DNA of 64,000 bases, taken from Pagrus major (Eukaryota; Chordata; Actinopteri; Spariformes; Sparidae). Location: NCBI RefSeq assembly GCF_040436345.1, contig NC_133223.1, positions 12,469,113 to 12,533,112 on the forward strand. The letters are read 5' to 3'. A program made the translations under genes and the position numbers. How positions within the stretch are numbered: position 1 is the stretch's first letter; every line of letters starts with the position of its first letter. Shown piece by piece: positions 10,101-23,084 of the stretch. The notes beneath the pieces were generated by a model. That model worked only from the letters and a program-made list of their open reading frames with translations, ran no database searches and was not told the DNA's origin.

Positions 10101-13100
10101 AAATAAACTTGCTCATTGCAGTTTCATAAAGTTACACAAGATGGGGTACTCAACCTAAGTATTCAGTCTTCTAGAGGGGATTTACAGCAGTGTCTTTCAG
10201 TGCCATAAACAATACTAATAATTTCTGAAGCAGTTGGACATTTCAAGTAGGAATATAGGCTGCACCTTTTGGAGTTAAATGTAATAAATTAATTCCAAGT
10301 GTGTATATATAGGTCAAATGTGATGACTGCGTGCATGTATGTACTGTATGATAAATGTAGCAATGCTCTTTTATGTTGCTTTGATTAGATAATTTAAATA
10401 GGTGAGAGGTAACTTTACGTAAGAAGTCAACTGCTGTCCCAACTTATAAACTGAGGTTTAAAAGTTTTTAATCTTTTTTAAAAAAATTTAAACCGAGGTT
10501 TAAAAATTGTGTTATTTATCTCATGAATATCTGCACTGCAGTTCGCCCTTTCTTAAACTGGTGCTGTACTTTTTACTTTCAACATTTTATGTCATGATTT
10601 TTTTTTTTATAGTCTTTAGTGTAATTAAATGAACTGTCTAACTGTATTAGAGCAATAAGGATTGGTCAAAACAAAATTAAAAATACTTCAACAAGAAATA
10701 AAACACCTTTTCATATATTTTATATATATTTTATGTGTCGTCGCTGAATGTTTGAGATGTAGCATTCTGTTTCCACTTGTAAAACAGAAACTGCTGACCC
10801 AGTCAGTTGCATGACTCATCAATCCTCCATATTTCATAAAAGGTGCTGCAGTTATAAAGCAGTTGTGGCCTTTTAGTATGAGACAATATGGCATTTCTAT
10901 TGTACCACTATCACACCATGCGTGTGTCAAAGTGCATCATCCTCCCAAGTTTTGTCTCAATCTGGCTTGTGGTACCTCGAGACTGTTTTTTTCAAACTGC
11001 AGATATAAAACCACCATTACTGAATTTTCCAGATTGTCTGAAATGTCTGTCTGTGTTTGTGTGAACAGTGTTAATCTTGCAAAGTGTGCCAACTTTTACT
11101 GTAAGTAAACATTACTTATGAGCACCATGACTCGAGGCCCATCTTATCACCACTGCACACATGGCTTATCTACACCAGTTGACTTGCCTACCCCTCCCTC
11201 TCGATTATCTGGCATACATAAAGCCTGACCTGCAGTGGTAGATGAGCTATACATTAGAGTTCCTTGAGGGGGAACAATGCTGCAGAGAAGACGCTGCTCT
11301 AGGAAGATTCTGAATAATTACTCCTCTTTTTTTTCCTGCAGGAGGAGGCCCTGTCTGATCCTGACAGATATCTTAAAGACAGAACAGGGCAGGGCTCATA
11401 TGGAAAGGATAAGACAGAGGTGTAGCATGGCAAATGGAGGACGAGTGTCAAGCACAAGGAGGGAGAGTGGTCGGTGCAAAGAGGAACCCCTGATCACCAG
11501 AGAGACGAGGTCAGGTCAGAGGGTGGCCAAGAACGATAAAAATAAGAGCGTGACCCCGAAATGCAACCAGAAGACTGCCTCCTCTCCTCAAAGGTAGGAA
11601 GTCATGGTTAAAGGAAAAGTTTGATATGTTATAAAAATAAGCTAAAATGAGCATTGCCTTATGTCTGGAAACAGACGGGAAACGGCTATCCTGGCCCTGT
11701 CCATACTCTAAATGTAACAAAATCTGCCTACCAGCCCCTCTGAAGCTCATTAGTCAACCCATCTTGTTTGTTTAATTGACACCCAAGTGTATAAACAATA
11801 AGTTGCAGTTTTATAGTTGTAATGTTCTGGACTATTTCTTGGCCGGGAGCAATTTCTTCTAGGAACCTATAAAAGAGGAACCTATAAAAGAAGGAAGGGA
11901 CACTATGTCATCATTCCAACATTCTTGGTGCCAGATGTTAGTGCCAACTCTGTTGTAGTCTATGGGCGATGCATGGATAAGCAGACCACAACCAAACAAA
12001 TCTATGTTGTATGACCTTTGATAAAGAAATGCCTCCACAAAATGAAAGGACACACTTCAGAGAATAGGCTAATGACTGTTTTTTCCAAACGGGTGCATAA
12101 GTGTGTTTGCTGTTGGTCTGCAAATAGTATCCAAAAATTTTACTTTACAAGGTTCAAGGCAAGTCAAATTCAAATGCTCACCATGGGAATTAGAAAAAAA
12201 TGCAAATGAAAAGTCTCTTGAAAATGTTCCAAAATCGGTATTAAAGCTAATGTAATGGGAATATCTCATATTCAAATTAAATGTTTACAAACTTCTGATT
12301 ATTGTGCTATAGACTAACCTTTAGCTATAAAACAACAAAGGTATACATTATCAGAAACTTTTAGAAAAACTTTTAACAACAAAATTGTTCATCTAAAAAT
12401 AAAGCATCGTAATTATGAATGGAGCCGTCTCTGTCATGATCAAATCAACACGTGGCCAATATCTAAAGCCTGCACATCATCAAAAAACTGTAGATTATAT
12501 TACCTACAGTACCTAACAGGCTCAGAATTAGTTAAGTTAACACAGTTTATCTAACTTACTAACTTTAGTATGTTACTAACCTCAATCAGAAGCTCCAGTC
12601 CATTATACATCTAAAAAAAGATGAACATAACTTTGATGCAAAAAAATCAATAAATTAACATACAAATTAAACAAAATGCACCTTGAAAACACATGAAACA
12701 TTAGCTACATAACAACACACCAAAATACAAGTTCTCCGTCAACCAGACTGATAACCTGTGAAATTGAGAGGGAAGAGATGAAGGAGTGGTCGGCCAATTC
12801 ACCCTTCCAAATCATATTTTGATAATGGTCTCAATGATATTTTTGTTTTAAATTTTAATTACTCTAGAGTGATTTTTTTAATGATTACAGTGCGCAAGAA
12901 ATTTTACATCATCTGTTTTTGTAATGGAGATGCACAGCATCTTTTCTATTTTCCTCTGTGTAGAGTGGCTTCCATTTCCACCTGTGGCTTCTGAACAGCA
13001 CAGATTTATTCGTGGGGGCTTCTAACATATCTGCAGTAGCAGTAGAAGTAATAATGGTAATAATTCCAAAGATAGTTGCAGAAGAGAAAGGGAGACTCAC

Positions 13101-16100
13101 GCCATTTGTTCTCAAAAGTGCATTTTCTGTGCATAATACATGAAGCTATACTGAAAAAAAAAAAAATAGACCAAACTTCAGGATAATGTGGTGGTTTCTC
13201 ACATAGACCTGTGAATAATGAGCAAGAAACAGCAACAAACACAGCAGGAGGTATTGTTTATAACAGTATTTTTTTTTTAAATTTGCTTTTGATTAGTTTG
13301 AGGAGAAAATTACCTTTTAATGGAGTTTGGCTCGGCTGGCTGCATCCTTGGCTCTGTGTATTTTCCAGCCTGAAAACTTGTGATGATTTTTTTATGGAAT
13401 AATCCAACACAGGAAGATTTAATAAGTTAAGATTGTAGTTCAAATATGTACTTCAGCATTTGATTTTTATGTGTTTAGTCTTTAAAATTTTGTGATTAGG
13501 TACAATTTTAATATAAAGTATATAAGAATAATGTCTACAGCATTATTAGAACACATTGTTATTTTCTCATGTCTTCAGATCACGACTCCGGCGAAGGTTA
13601 CAAAATTCTGATGACGAAGTGGACAAAGAAGAAAAAGACATCGAGGAGGTGGTAATTGGCAAGGACAGCGGAGAGGACTACAAACTGGAAGTTGTTGGTG
13701 TGTAGACATGAAGGAATTCAGACATATGATTTTCTGTGGTGATCATGTGTCTCTCCATCTCCACTGTTTTGAACTGGGTCATTCTGATGTTGGTTCTGGT
13801 TAAAGCTTTGACTCAGTTGCTTATATTAGGCCTTGTAAAGCTCACATTTTCCCCTGACCTCTCAGATGTCATTTGATTTAATGGTTCTTCCAATGGGAAA
13901 CGTTCATTGTTAAGCCTAGCCTTATTTCTAGAGTAAATAAACAGATGCTACACTTAATATTACTGTAAAAATAAGACAGCGCTTCCATTACAAACATATA
14001 TCAGTTAGTGTAAGTAGTATCATAGTCAGATTGGTCTGTATGTGTTTATATGATAGGCTGACCAGTGTTTTTCTGCCTCATACAGATTGTGGGTTGTCAG
14101 TGAGCTGGGATCCTGCAGGGGATTCAGGAGGATGTGATGAGTTCTCTCCAGCTCGCATCAAGGACAGATGGACCGATTCAGAAAAAGAATTACAACACAG
14201 TTTGGTGAGTACCATACAGGGTCACAGAGGAAGGTTAAAAACTCACTGTCTCACCAAGGACTTCAACTTTGTTCAATCATAAAATAAAAGCCCAGACGTG
14301 CATGTTATGTAAATATGCTTGTAACTTTTCTTGGCAGCCTTCATGTTTTGAATAAGGCCTTGAGTCACTTTTCCATAAAAGTTATGATGGTAATCTTAGT
14401 AGGTATTACTAAGAAACATTTCCATAACACAAGTCTGAAATTAATGTTGCATACAAGGCAGACTTTATTTCTATTCTGACTGTAACTTTCCAAGTTGTAG
14501 ATGAATCAATTTATGGTAAAGTGAGTATAGTGTAGTTTGTTTATATCCTAACATTAGCTTTTTATATATTTATATTTTTTTTTATGCGATTGCCTTCAGG
14601 CTTCAAAAATCATAAAGAGGGAGTTCAACAGTGAAGATTATCTTGCATCACTACTTTCCAAACCAGCAGTGACACCACTCCCTCTCGCATCAAGTAGCAA
14701 ATATTATGTGAGCGTTGCGGCTCTTAGCATATTGGTCGGTCACATGTGAACAAAGTATCACAGAACCTTTATTTGATAGAGATATATGTATTGAAGCATA
14801 AAATCCACCACTTTTACAAATGAATGAAGCCAGCAATGTTATGCATTCCAATTATGTTTGTTTTCTAAAGACATTTCTCTTTGAACAAGGGAAATTGCTC
14901 TATTCTGAGCTGTAGTGGTCTGATGAACCAACACCAACATTGAGGTGATCTATTCTGTGCTGTTTCAGCAGAAGAGGAAAAGAAAGGATACAGAGTCCCA
15001 GTGCAACGGAACAGGTAGCCCAAAATGCCACCGTGAGAGTGTGCTTCGCCTCACTGGAGAAGACCGAAGAGATGGAGGACCAGACCCTCCAGATATTTGT
15101 CTAGAAGAAGGTGGAGAAAACGGAGATTTGGAGAGCCTCGACCGTAGCATTGTACAATTCACTGTGGGAGCAGAGGATCCAACAGAGGGTCTGCTCCCGA
15201 TTATCACTGTTAATATGCAGGCTGGAGAATTTATTGTTACCCCCATACAAAGTCCATCATCGGGCCAGGACAACACAACCAAAACCAGCCCATCTGAACC
15301 CAGTGAGTACACCAACACAGGATGAGTGGTGTATCCTAGCTTCATTCTTCTGCTTAAACTTTTGTTTACTTGTATATGTGGAGACAGGAAACAGTTGCTC
15401 AGGCAGCTTAATGCTACTTTGTAGGTTGTGTGTTTGAGCCGTATATCAGTACATAAACAAAACCCAAACAAAACATCCAATTCAGAAGCCAAGCACTTAG
15501 TTTATTCGACTGTTTCTCAGACTTTATAATTTATTGTATTATTTAGTGTTGCACCTTTTTGTTTTTGGTGCAAGTGGTGTTATCCCATGATGCAACCTTT
15601 CCAGGATTACTACTGTCCTTCCTCTCCCACAAAGCCCTTTACACCTCCTACATGCAGTGTCAATTAAGGACATGTATGTGCTTGAGAGAGTACTAGTCTT
15701 TGAAGGCAGTAAAAACATTGCATAACTCTGTGGTAAATTCACACGGGGCCTGATGTGTTCTCCATGCTCGTATTTCAGTTATCCTGTCCAGTGACGATGA
15801 GGAGAGCTGTGACGTTCCTCGACACTGCAGCCCAGCGGTCCATACACTGGTCACTGTGGAAGACGCAATACAGGGACAATCCCCAGAGGGAGCTGCGGCC
15901 GAACATCAAGAAGCTTCTGACATGGAGAACATGCAGGTTGGCAGAGTGTCTCCCTGACCCTGACTGACGTAGATGCTTTTATTGTACAAAAAAGCAGCAG
16001 CATGCATTGCAGTCTAGAATGACTATGATGTCATTCTTGGTGCTGCCACTAGATGGTGTCAAAGTAACACATTTTAACACTTTCAATACTGCCTTAATGG

Positions 16101-19100
16101 ATTTAAAATATTGAGATTTGTAAAAAATTACATTATTGCTGTTGTAGGGAGTTATTGTACTGTTACTGTGTATTACTGTTATGTGTACCTGTATTATTAG
16201 GCTGGCCTACCACTTTGTTTGTACCATTTTCTCTAATTTCATGTGCATGTTTGTGTTTTGCAGCTTCTGCGTGTAGTTTTACCAGATCTTCCTCCAATGG
16301 AAGTGTCTCTCATCCCCACTGTCGACTACCCCTGCATGCAGATGGGTTTCTCCACCTTGCACTGTGGAGGCTACCAAGGGAAATCGAATGGAGACCTCAT
16401 GGTAACCTGTATAACCTATAAATACATAGATTTTGCTGATGGAATTATATTCAGAAAGTTGAATACACTTTTACTCTTCTTTTACAGATAGCAGATGAAA
16501 AAATCATCATCCCACTGACGGGTAATACTCCTAATATTTATTTTTTTTCTTTACTTTTACTTTTAGCTGTCTAATCAGAGTGTTTGTTGACCAGCTGTCT
16601 GGCTGGTCCGTGTCGTCTAAATTCAGACACAAGAGATAAACCATCTCATCTTGTTTGGTCATGTTGTCTGCACGGCATCCACTCAAAGCTTAGTAGTCTA
16701 TTTCAGTGTTTGTGTTTGTGTGTGTCTGGATTAGACCCTCAAGGCTCTAGTGCACTTTGACCTCTGAGCCTGTGAAATCTTCCCTTCAGGGAACTAAGGT
16801 GGCTACTCTTTGAGCTTTGATCTTGGCCATGTGTGTGTAAGAAATATGTGTCTTTAACAACATAGGTTGCATAGTAGTTCTGTAAAATGTTTTGGAGAAA
16901 CATTCTTGTTTAGATATATTTTCTGGCAAGTTCTATTTTTGTTTCTGAAATCAAATCATTACCAAATAACCTTGAATGAAAGAATTACTTCTGCCTAATT
17001 CACAGGATGTATCCAGTCAAGCTCTAATACAAACTCTTTCACACAGCAGAATTGATGTTTTTAACCATGCTCGCAGCATGGCTCTACAGATGGCAATGTT
17101 TGTTTGTCTGTTGATTGGTCAGTCTGTTTTTTTTTTTATCACTTTGGTGATAATCCATAATTCACGGTGCTGACCAGGAAACGTAGAAATATTTTGAGTG
17201 TTGTAAAGATAAAGAAGCAACAGTGTTCCTCATCTGACACCAACACTGCCCGGTGCTAGGCTAACCTGACCACCTCTTGTCCCCAGACTCCAGTGAAGAG
17301 GTGGAGGTGATGTTAACCTTTGAGCGTAAAGAGCTGCGGAGGTACAGCGTTTGGGAGCAGCAGGAACTGGAGGCCCAGGAGCTTCACTTTAGGATCACCG
17401 AGGAGCTTTCCCCTCCTGCTTTCCTTCTGCTTTGTGTGTCAGAAACTGCTGGAGCTGCAGTACAGCAGGACCTCCTCAAGCTCTGTGTTGATCAAGATGG
17501 AACAACGGACACTGGTGAGAAGGCTCACAATGTAGATACAAATTGAGGGTGCAAAAGTATTTATGTAAAATGCATTATGTTTATAAGAGAAGACGTTAAG
17601 TGTGAAAACATAACTTACATTCTGATCACAGTCAAGTCAAAGCAGACAGAAGTGTTAGACTTTGACAGATGCAGACTAGATTTCCACTAAACTGTTGGCG
17701 GTTTTAAATTTTCAGATGCTACATGTTTCTCCTTCATAATTTCAATATAATGTTATGATTTTTTTTTACTTTCATAGGAAAGGTGAGCCCCTTCATCCTG
17801 CTGACTCTGAGACATCCTCTGGAGGGAATGGAGGGGGCTTTATTCCGCTCCCTCCTGGATATCGACTGCCTCAACAGTTTTGCCGAAAAATCCATTGTTC
17901 CTCATAATGCAGACGTAATGAGTGATTTGGAAGACTTCCACACTCCTGTTCTTTCTCTGGATGATAGCGTAGACCTGGTTAGAAGAACTGGACTGGACCC
18001 TCACCTGCTGTCTCTGCTCGGCCTGGAGAGCACTGATGCTGGACTTGAGACAGACCAGGACGTTCCATATTCTGATACAGACACAGATCCCATACCACTC
18101 ATCCCACTGGAGGTAGATTCACAGACAGAGACTATACTGGAGCTGGAGACAGCAACAGAACCAGACACGGAGACAGCGACAGAACCAGAACCAGACACAG
18201 AGACACGACTTGAACCAGAGGAGGAGCAGAAAGAACAGGAATTTGAGCTTCCCTCTGAGGTGAGTGTTTTTTTCTTTTGTATTTACCTCATCAAACAGGG
18301 GTCCCACAGGTCCTTGAAAGTTTTTGAAAAAGGTATAAATAGACTCGGCTCATTGAAAGTGCTTGAATTTAAATATTTTGTGCAATTTGTGATTTTTTTT
18401 TTGTTGTTGTTGTTTTTTTACTTAACGTTAGTATTAAAGCTACATTCTGCTGTCTGCATGTGTCTCTTGCATCTACATCACTGTATCACAGCACATTCAA
18501 GCCTGTCTCTCTGTTTAAATGTTGTCTGTTTGCTTCTGTATTGCCTGCTAGTTCTCTCTAGAAAAATCTCTGTGTTGTAACAGTAACCTTGATCCATGTC
18601 TGAAATTATGCCGTGTTGGTCTCGAATTTGAGGTAATTGGTCCTGGAAAGTCCTTGGAAAGTCTTTGAATTTGATATTTAAGAAGGTGTAGCAACACTGA
18701 TAAGACAATGTTGTGACCAGGAAAATTAGAATGATTTTCTTTGCCTTTTTTGAATCGTTTGGTCCCGAGCAAGTAAAATTGTTCACAAAATCAAAAGCAG
18801 AAATCATAGGAACATCTTAAAAAAGAAAAAAAAACCTAAAGGGGGTAGCAGAAATGTTTTCTTCTTCACTTCTTGTTAATCAATAATTGTTTCCCCTCAT
18901 AGATGTCCTGACCAGGGTTGCAATAGTATCAGATTGTCACAGTACGATAAGCGTTCACCATACACCACAATAATTTCATACTGTGTGTATAAGCAAAACT
19001 AAATGGTATGATAACCGTCAGTTTTCATACTGCACTATAACTTGAAACCAGTATTTTGCTGCAACCCTAGTGCTGACCCCTGGTTGGGAACCACTCATCT

Positions 19101-22100
19101 CTGTGATTTGCCAAAGGTAAATTATTAAAATGTAAATTCTGCTTCTATGTTATAAATTTCCTCCTATAGAAGAAAAAGGAGGAGCCCACTCCTGTGTACA
19201 CTCTGTGCCATCGTAGAACCAAAGGATCCTACTCAGTGTCCCTCTGTAAACCGGACACCCGCTGGACTAAATACAAACATCAGGGCTTGGCTCACAGGTA
19301 AGAAACCTGCAGCATCCCATATGCAGCTTCTCGTGCAAGATTCCTGCAGTTCAATAGTATGAATAAAATTATAAGAAAGATTAGGGCTGCAACGATCCAA
19401 GGTCTTCTCTCAGAGTTCTAACACCTCAACTCAAGTTATATACTGATACTGAAAACTATGTCTTCTCCCAACTGTCACTGAATGTAACTGGTAGGCTAGA
19501 TGAAACACTGAAATCTATACTGGCTGTAATTAATTGACTGTATTGAAGATGGAGCTAGGGCCAGATCTGTTTGAAATTGTAACTATTACAGTCTACCTAC
19601 ACCTGCAGATGATCAGATTAAAATTGCTCTTTCTTCCACCTCTGCTCAGGTTGATCCAGTTTCCTCCTCCACCATTGAAAGGAGGAATAACAGTTACAAT
19701 GGAGGACCTGCAGTGCCTTGACAGTGGGCAGTTCCTCAATGATGTTATCATTGATTTTTACCTCAAGTGAGTAACACATTTTCAAACAAAAGGCTTCAAA
19801 TTTACTTTGGCTCCTCACAAGTTGGTCGATGAGATGCACTTTTGAATTGACTGTGTCCATGTGTTTTTTTTTTTAACTAGATACCTCCTCCATAAGGCCT
19901 CTGATGCTGTCACAGAGCGCTCCCACATCTTCAGCAGTTTCTTCTACAAGCAGCTGACAAGGAGGGACAATGCCAGTGAAGGCATCACCAAGGACGCGTA
20001 AGTGGGGCCAGCAAGAGATGAATGAAAACAAATCTTTTCTATTTGACTTGTCAGTTTTGTATGGATTGCTTCCAGGAAGTGGTCAAAGCCTTAATTTCCC
20101 TTAATTTTGATGGTGACAAAAGCTATGTTATTCTTGTCTTTTTAGATATTACCAAGCCAACAGAAAGACCTTTAAAATAGAAGAATTACAACCATAAACA
20201 GTATTACAAACTAACTAGAGCTGTGGGGACCAAGTGCACATGTTCTCCCCCTCAGTGCCTAACATTTCTTTGCGTACATGATGTTGCGACTGTTTTTAAT
20301 TGCTTTACTTCTACGTACCAAATTAAAAAAACTGCGAAGTTTGGCATACTTAGAGATCCAGACCTGGTATGTACAGGAGGTCATAAGACTTGAACTTCCT
20401 TGCACTTGCTCTCGAAGTGTGTGCAGCCATTTGATTGTGTTTCGTCATGTGAAAAATGTGCCTCAGGTTCTATTTTTGTGTGCACTCAGTTGTCAGAGGC
20501 AGAGGCGGCACCAACGAGTGAAGACGTGGACACGCCACGTTGACATCTTTAAAAAGGACTTCCTGTTTGTGCCTGTCAATCAAGAGTGAGTTAAATACAT
20601 GAAGAGGTTGTATTGTACAGAATGATTTTGAAGTGTCACATTATTTATATCAAATTTCTCTGTTGTCTGTTTAGGGCTCATTGGTATTTAGTTGTCATTT
20701 GCTTTCCTGGACTCGATGACCCAAAATCTGAGGCCTGGGATGGTCCAAACTCACAAACGGGAGGGAGCCAAAGTGGGACAGACGAGTTCCAGGATCAAGA
20801 GGCGGCTCAAGGATCCAAAAGCCCGACTGATACCTCCGAGACGCCACCTACACCACCTACATTAAACCACACTGACAGCGTAGACACTGAGACAGGTATG
20901 TTTGAGTAAATGATAGATGTTGTGTTTGTCATTATTTAACTTTTCATTGCAATTAAAAGCTTTTTCTGGTACATATTTTAAGCGCTTGATTTATTCACGT
21001 TGTGATTGCAAAGCTGTGAGTAATGGTTGGTGTCATGTGCTTTAGAAAACGCTCCAGAAGAATCCACCAAAGATCCAAAACCTGGTCCAGTGGTAAGAAT
21101 GAATTCTGTACTGTGCTCACACGGTGTATATCAAACAGACGAAATGTTGGACAGCTTTGTCTTTATTTGTTCTCTTCTTTGTTCTTTGCTTTTGTAGAGC
21201 TGCACAGAGCAAACCTGCCAGAAGAAAAGTGTTTGTAAAAGGTGAGTGTGCGATTACACTGAGTTACACTATTCACCTGCAATCAGTGACTGCGTGATAT
21301 GAGAACCGGTGCAGTTTTTTACATGAAGCCCGAGCAGTAATTTGTCATGTGCCCAATTTGAACTCAGACATTTTGATCATTCTTCTCGATTCTTTATGTT
21401 TTATGCAGACTATATTGAATTATTTGTTTTACTGCAGTACAGTGTATCTACAGAGCACTCTGATGAGAAAATGTTTCAAGCCTACAGTTCTTCACACCTT
21501 CTTACATAACATTAACACAATCTCCACTTATTTAGCATACTTATATACTGACATGTCATGGCTCTTGGGTTGAATGTAAAAGTAAACCCCTTGAAGGCAA
21601 AATGGGCACCCTTTATATTTGTACCCTGTGAAATATAAATTATATTTAAGTAGTTTGTTGTGTCTTGTACACAGATAGTGTATTTAGGTCATTAGTGCCA
21701 AAATTAGCCTGCCATAAGGTTCCATTTGACCCCTCCCCCTTGCAGATAAATCGCAGTTTTTTTCTGTATTGTTCTGTAGAGTAAAACTTTTGCACAACAG
21801 TGGATCAACAGGTGCGTAGGAGAAGACCAAGGGCCGACAAAATCAGGACAAAAAATCCACACTGTTCGCTGTTCACAAACTTTATTTTATGTGTGGGAAA
21901 CTGCAACTGCTGTTTTACAGATAAAATGCTAAGTGTAGGCTCAGCCATATAGCTGAAGAAGACTATGAATGAGCTATGATGACTTTGAATGACAGATGTG
22001 CCTCTCCTCTCTGTAGGCCGTGTATTCTTATCATGGATTCCCTCAAACGTTCCCTTCACGAGCGAGTCTTCAAACTCTTACGAGAGTAAGTATGACGCTT

Positions 22101-22571
22101 TTAATCCATCTCAAGCTGCATGTGTGTGTTTGTTAATGTATGTAAGATAATGTGTATTTGTCCCTCAGCTACTTGGAGTCAGAATGGGAGGTCCGTCGCG
22201 GTTCAACAAGGGAGTTTGGTCCTGAACAGATGCAAAGCTCACACTGCCAAGTTCCCCTTCAGGACAACAGCAGCGACTGCGGCCTCTACCTGCTGCAGTA
22301 TGTTGAGAGTTTTCTGAAGGTAAAGAACTTGTCAGCATCTTTTTTTCTGTCTCACATAGTCTAAAATGTTTTTTAAAAATGGCCACTGTAACACTGGAAC
22401 AGCAGCAACAATGAATTCTGCTTCTGCTCTCAGGACCCTGTGGTGCACTTTGACCTCCCTCTACAACTAGAACGTTGGTTTCCACGGCAGCAGGTGCGGA
22501 GGAAACGAGACGAAATCAGAGATCTGATCCTAAACCTTTACAGATGTCAAAACCTGGATGGTAACAGATAG
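7200..22571 (+). CDS. senp7: Sentrin/SUMO-specific protease 7 (SENP7-like), complete
   Basis: C48 (Ulp1-family) cysteine protease; SENP6/7 enzymes trim poly-SUMO2/3 chains in the nucleus. Coding exons: 7200-7256, 8296-8411, 11342-11593, 13579-13697, 14086-14204, 14600-14707, 14969-15302, 15779-15936, 16264-16401, 16488-16521, 17287-17514, 17778-18259, 19170-19297, 19650-19766, 19881-19997, 20499-20585, 20675-20895, 21046-21092, 21198-21241, 22017-22085, 22169-22319, 22434-22571. All phases match; total 3264 nt, 1087 residues (human SENP7 about 1050). The peptidase domain spans about 760-1087. The catalytic triad is His867 (AHWYL), Asp976 (ILIMDS) and Cys1029 (NSSDCGLY), with the oxyanion Gln1023. 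The SENP6/7-specific PPPPLKGG loop is at 763-770, and an insert of about 89 residues (880-968) splits the domain. Upstream are a SUMO-interacting-motif candidate at 369-377 and an HP1-box-like PCLIL at 61-65. The start is the first of two tandem ATGs in exon 2. SENP6 is the alternative, but adjacency to IMPG2 favours SENP7. The a/b teleost copy cannot be decided. Confidence 0.93.
8610..10118 (+). mobile_element. Decayed non-LTR retrotransposon with esterase-type ORF1 remnant
   Basis: This lies inside a SENP7 intron. Around 9206-9240 one frame reads [11 protein letters not shown], and around 9325-9365 another reads [11 protein letters not shown]. These resemble block I (GDS) and the HVGxND block of the SGNH-esterase domain in CR1/L2-type ORF1 proteins, with the Asn changed to His. 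The rest is full of stops. It ends in a tail 'aaaggtgctatacaaataaa' (near 10087), which is typical of fish LINE 3' ends. It is clearly dead; the clade assignment is inference. Confidence 0.55.
11605..11870. mobile_element. Fold-back MITE family B, partial copy in a SENP7 intron
   Basis: This has the internal landmarks of the family B repeat that recurs in this window: 'cctaccagc.cctctgaagctcatta', 'cttgtttgtttaat' and 'ctggactatttcttggccgg'. The copy is truncated at both ends. It begins close after the donor at 11594, and no sign of exonisation was seen. Confidence 0.6.
18913..19069. mobile_element. 157-bp hAT-type MITE with target duplication
   Basis: The left end CAGGGTTGCA pairs with the right end TGCAACCCTA (9 of 10 inverted matches). 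It is flanked by 8-bp direct repeats GTCCTGAC (18905-18912) and GTGCTGAC (19070-19077), 7 of 8 identical. The 8-bp duplication and CAGGG ends fit the hAT superfamily. It sits in a SENP7 intron and has no coding capacity. Confidence 0.75.
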
Positions 22572-23055
22572 ACGCGTGAAGCAGCTCTGCTGTTCAGCGC
22601 ATCACATTCCTGTAGCCATTATATATCACTGCTCATACTGAGCGACGGACACTTCAGTGTGAACTGAAAATAGTTACTTTGAATTACATGCTGTTATTAT
22701 TTTTTGTTGCATTAACATAACATGGACACCTTTGACTATCTGTGGATCACGTGAGTGAACATGAAGGCATCAGTTAATTTAAAAGGTTTTAAAGTAGATT
22801 GTATCTAGACATGGAAATGTTAGTACACCCCATGACTTTTTACTGATTGTTTTTATGCTGCAAGATATTTTATATTTGTATTTAATTTCCTTTGTAGAAG
22901 TCAAACAAGAGATTGTTTTAAAGTACAATAATGGTAAAACAAGCTAGTTTGTAAAGGCAAATTGTACACATTTTTAGTTGGTTTTACTTGCTTTGCAGAC
23001 ATTTGTTAGACATTTCATGTCATGTAAGACTTAATATTTCAGTCATGGGTTGTCT

Positions 23056-23061
23056 AATAAA
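23056..23061 (+). terminator. senp7: SENP7 poly(A) signal
   Basis: An AATAAA lies 485 nt after the SENP7 stop codon at 22569-22571. The intervening sequence is AT-rich 3' UTR. A TG-containing segment (gtactgatgctgcacactg) follows as a possible downstream element. Confidence 0.65.
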
Positions 23062-23084
23062 AACTGTACTGATGCTGCACACTG

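Noticed and set aside
14965-15492. 175-codon minus-strand frame
   Set aside because: It overlaps the SENP7 exon 14969-15302 on the opposite strand and shows no family motif.
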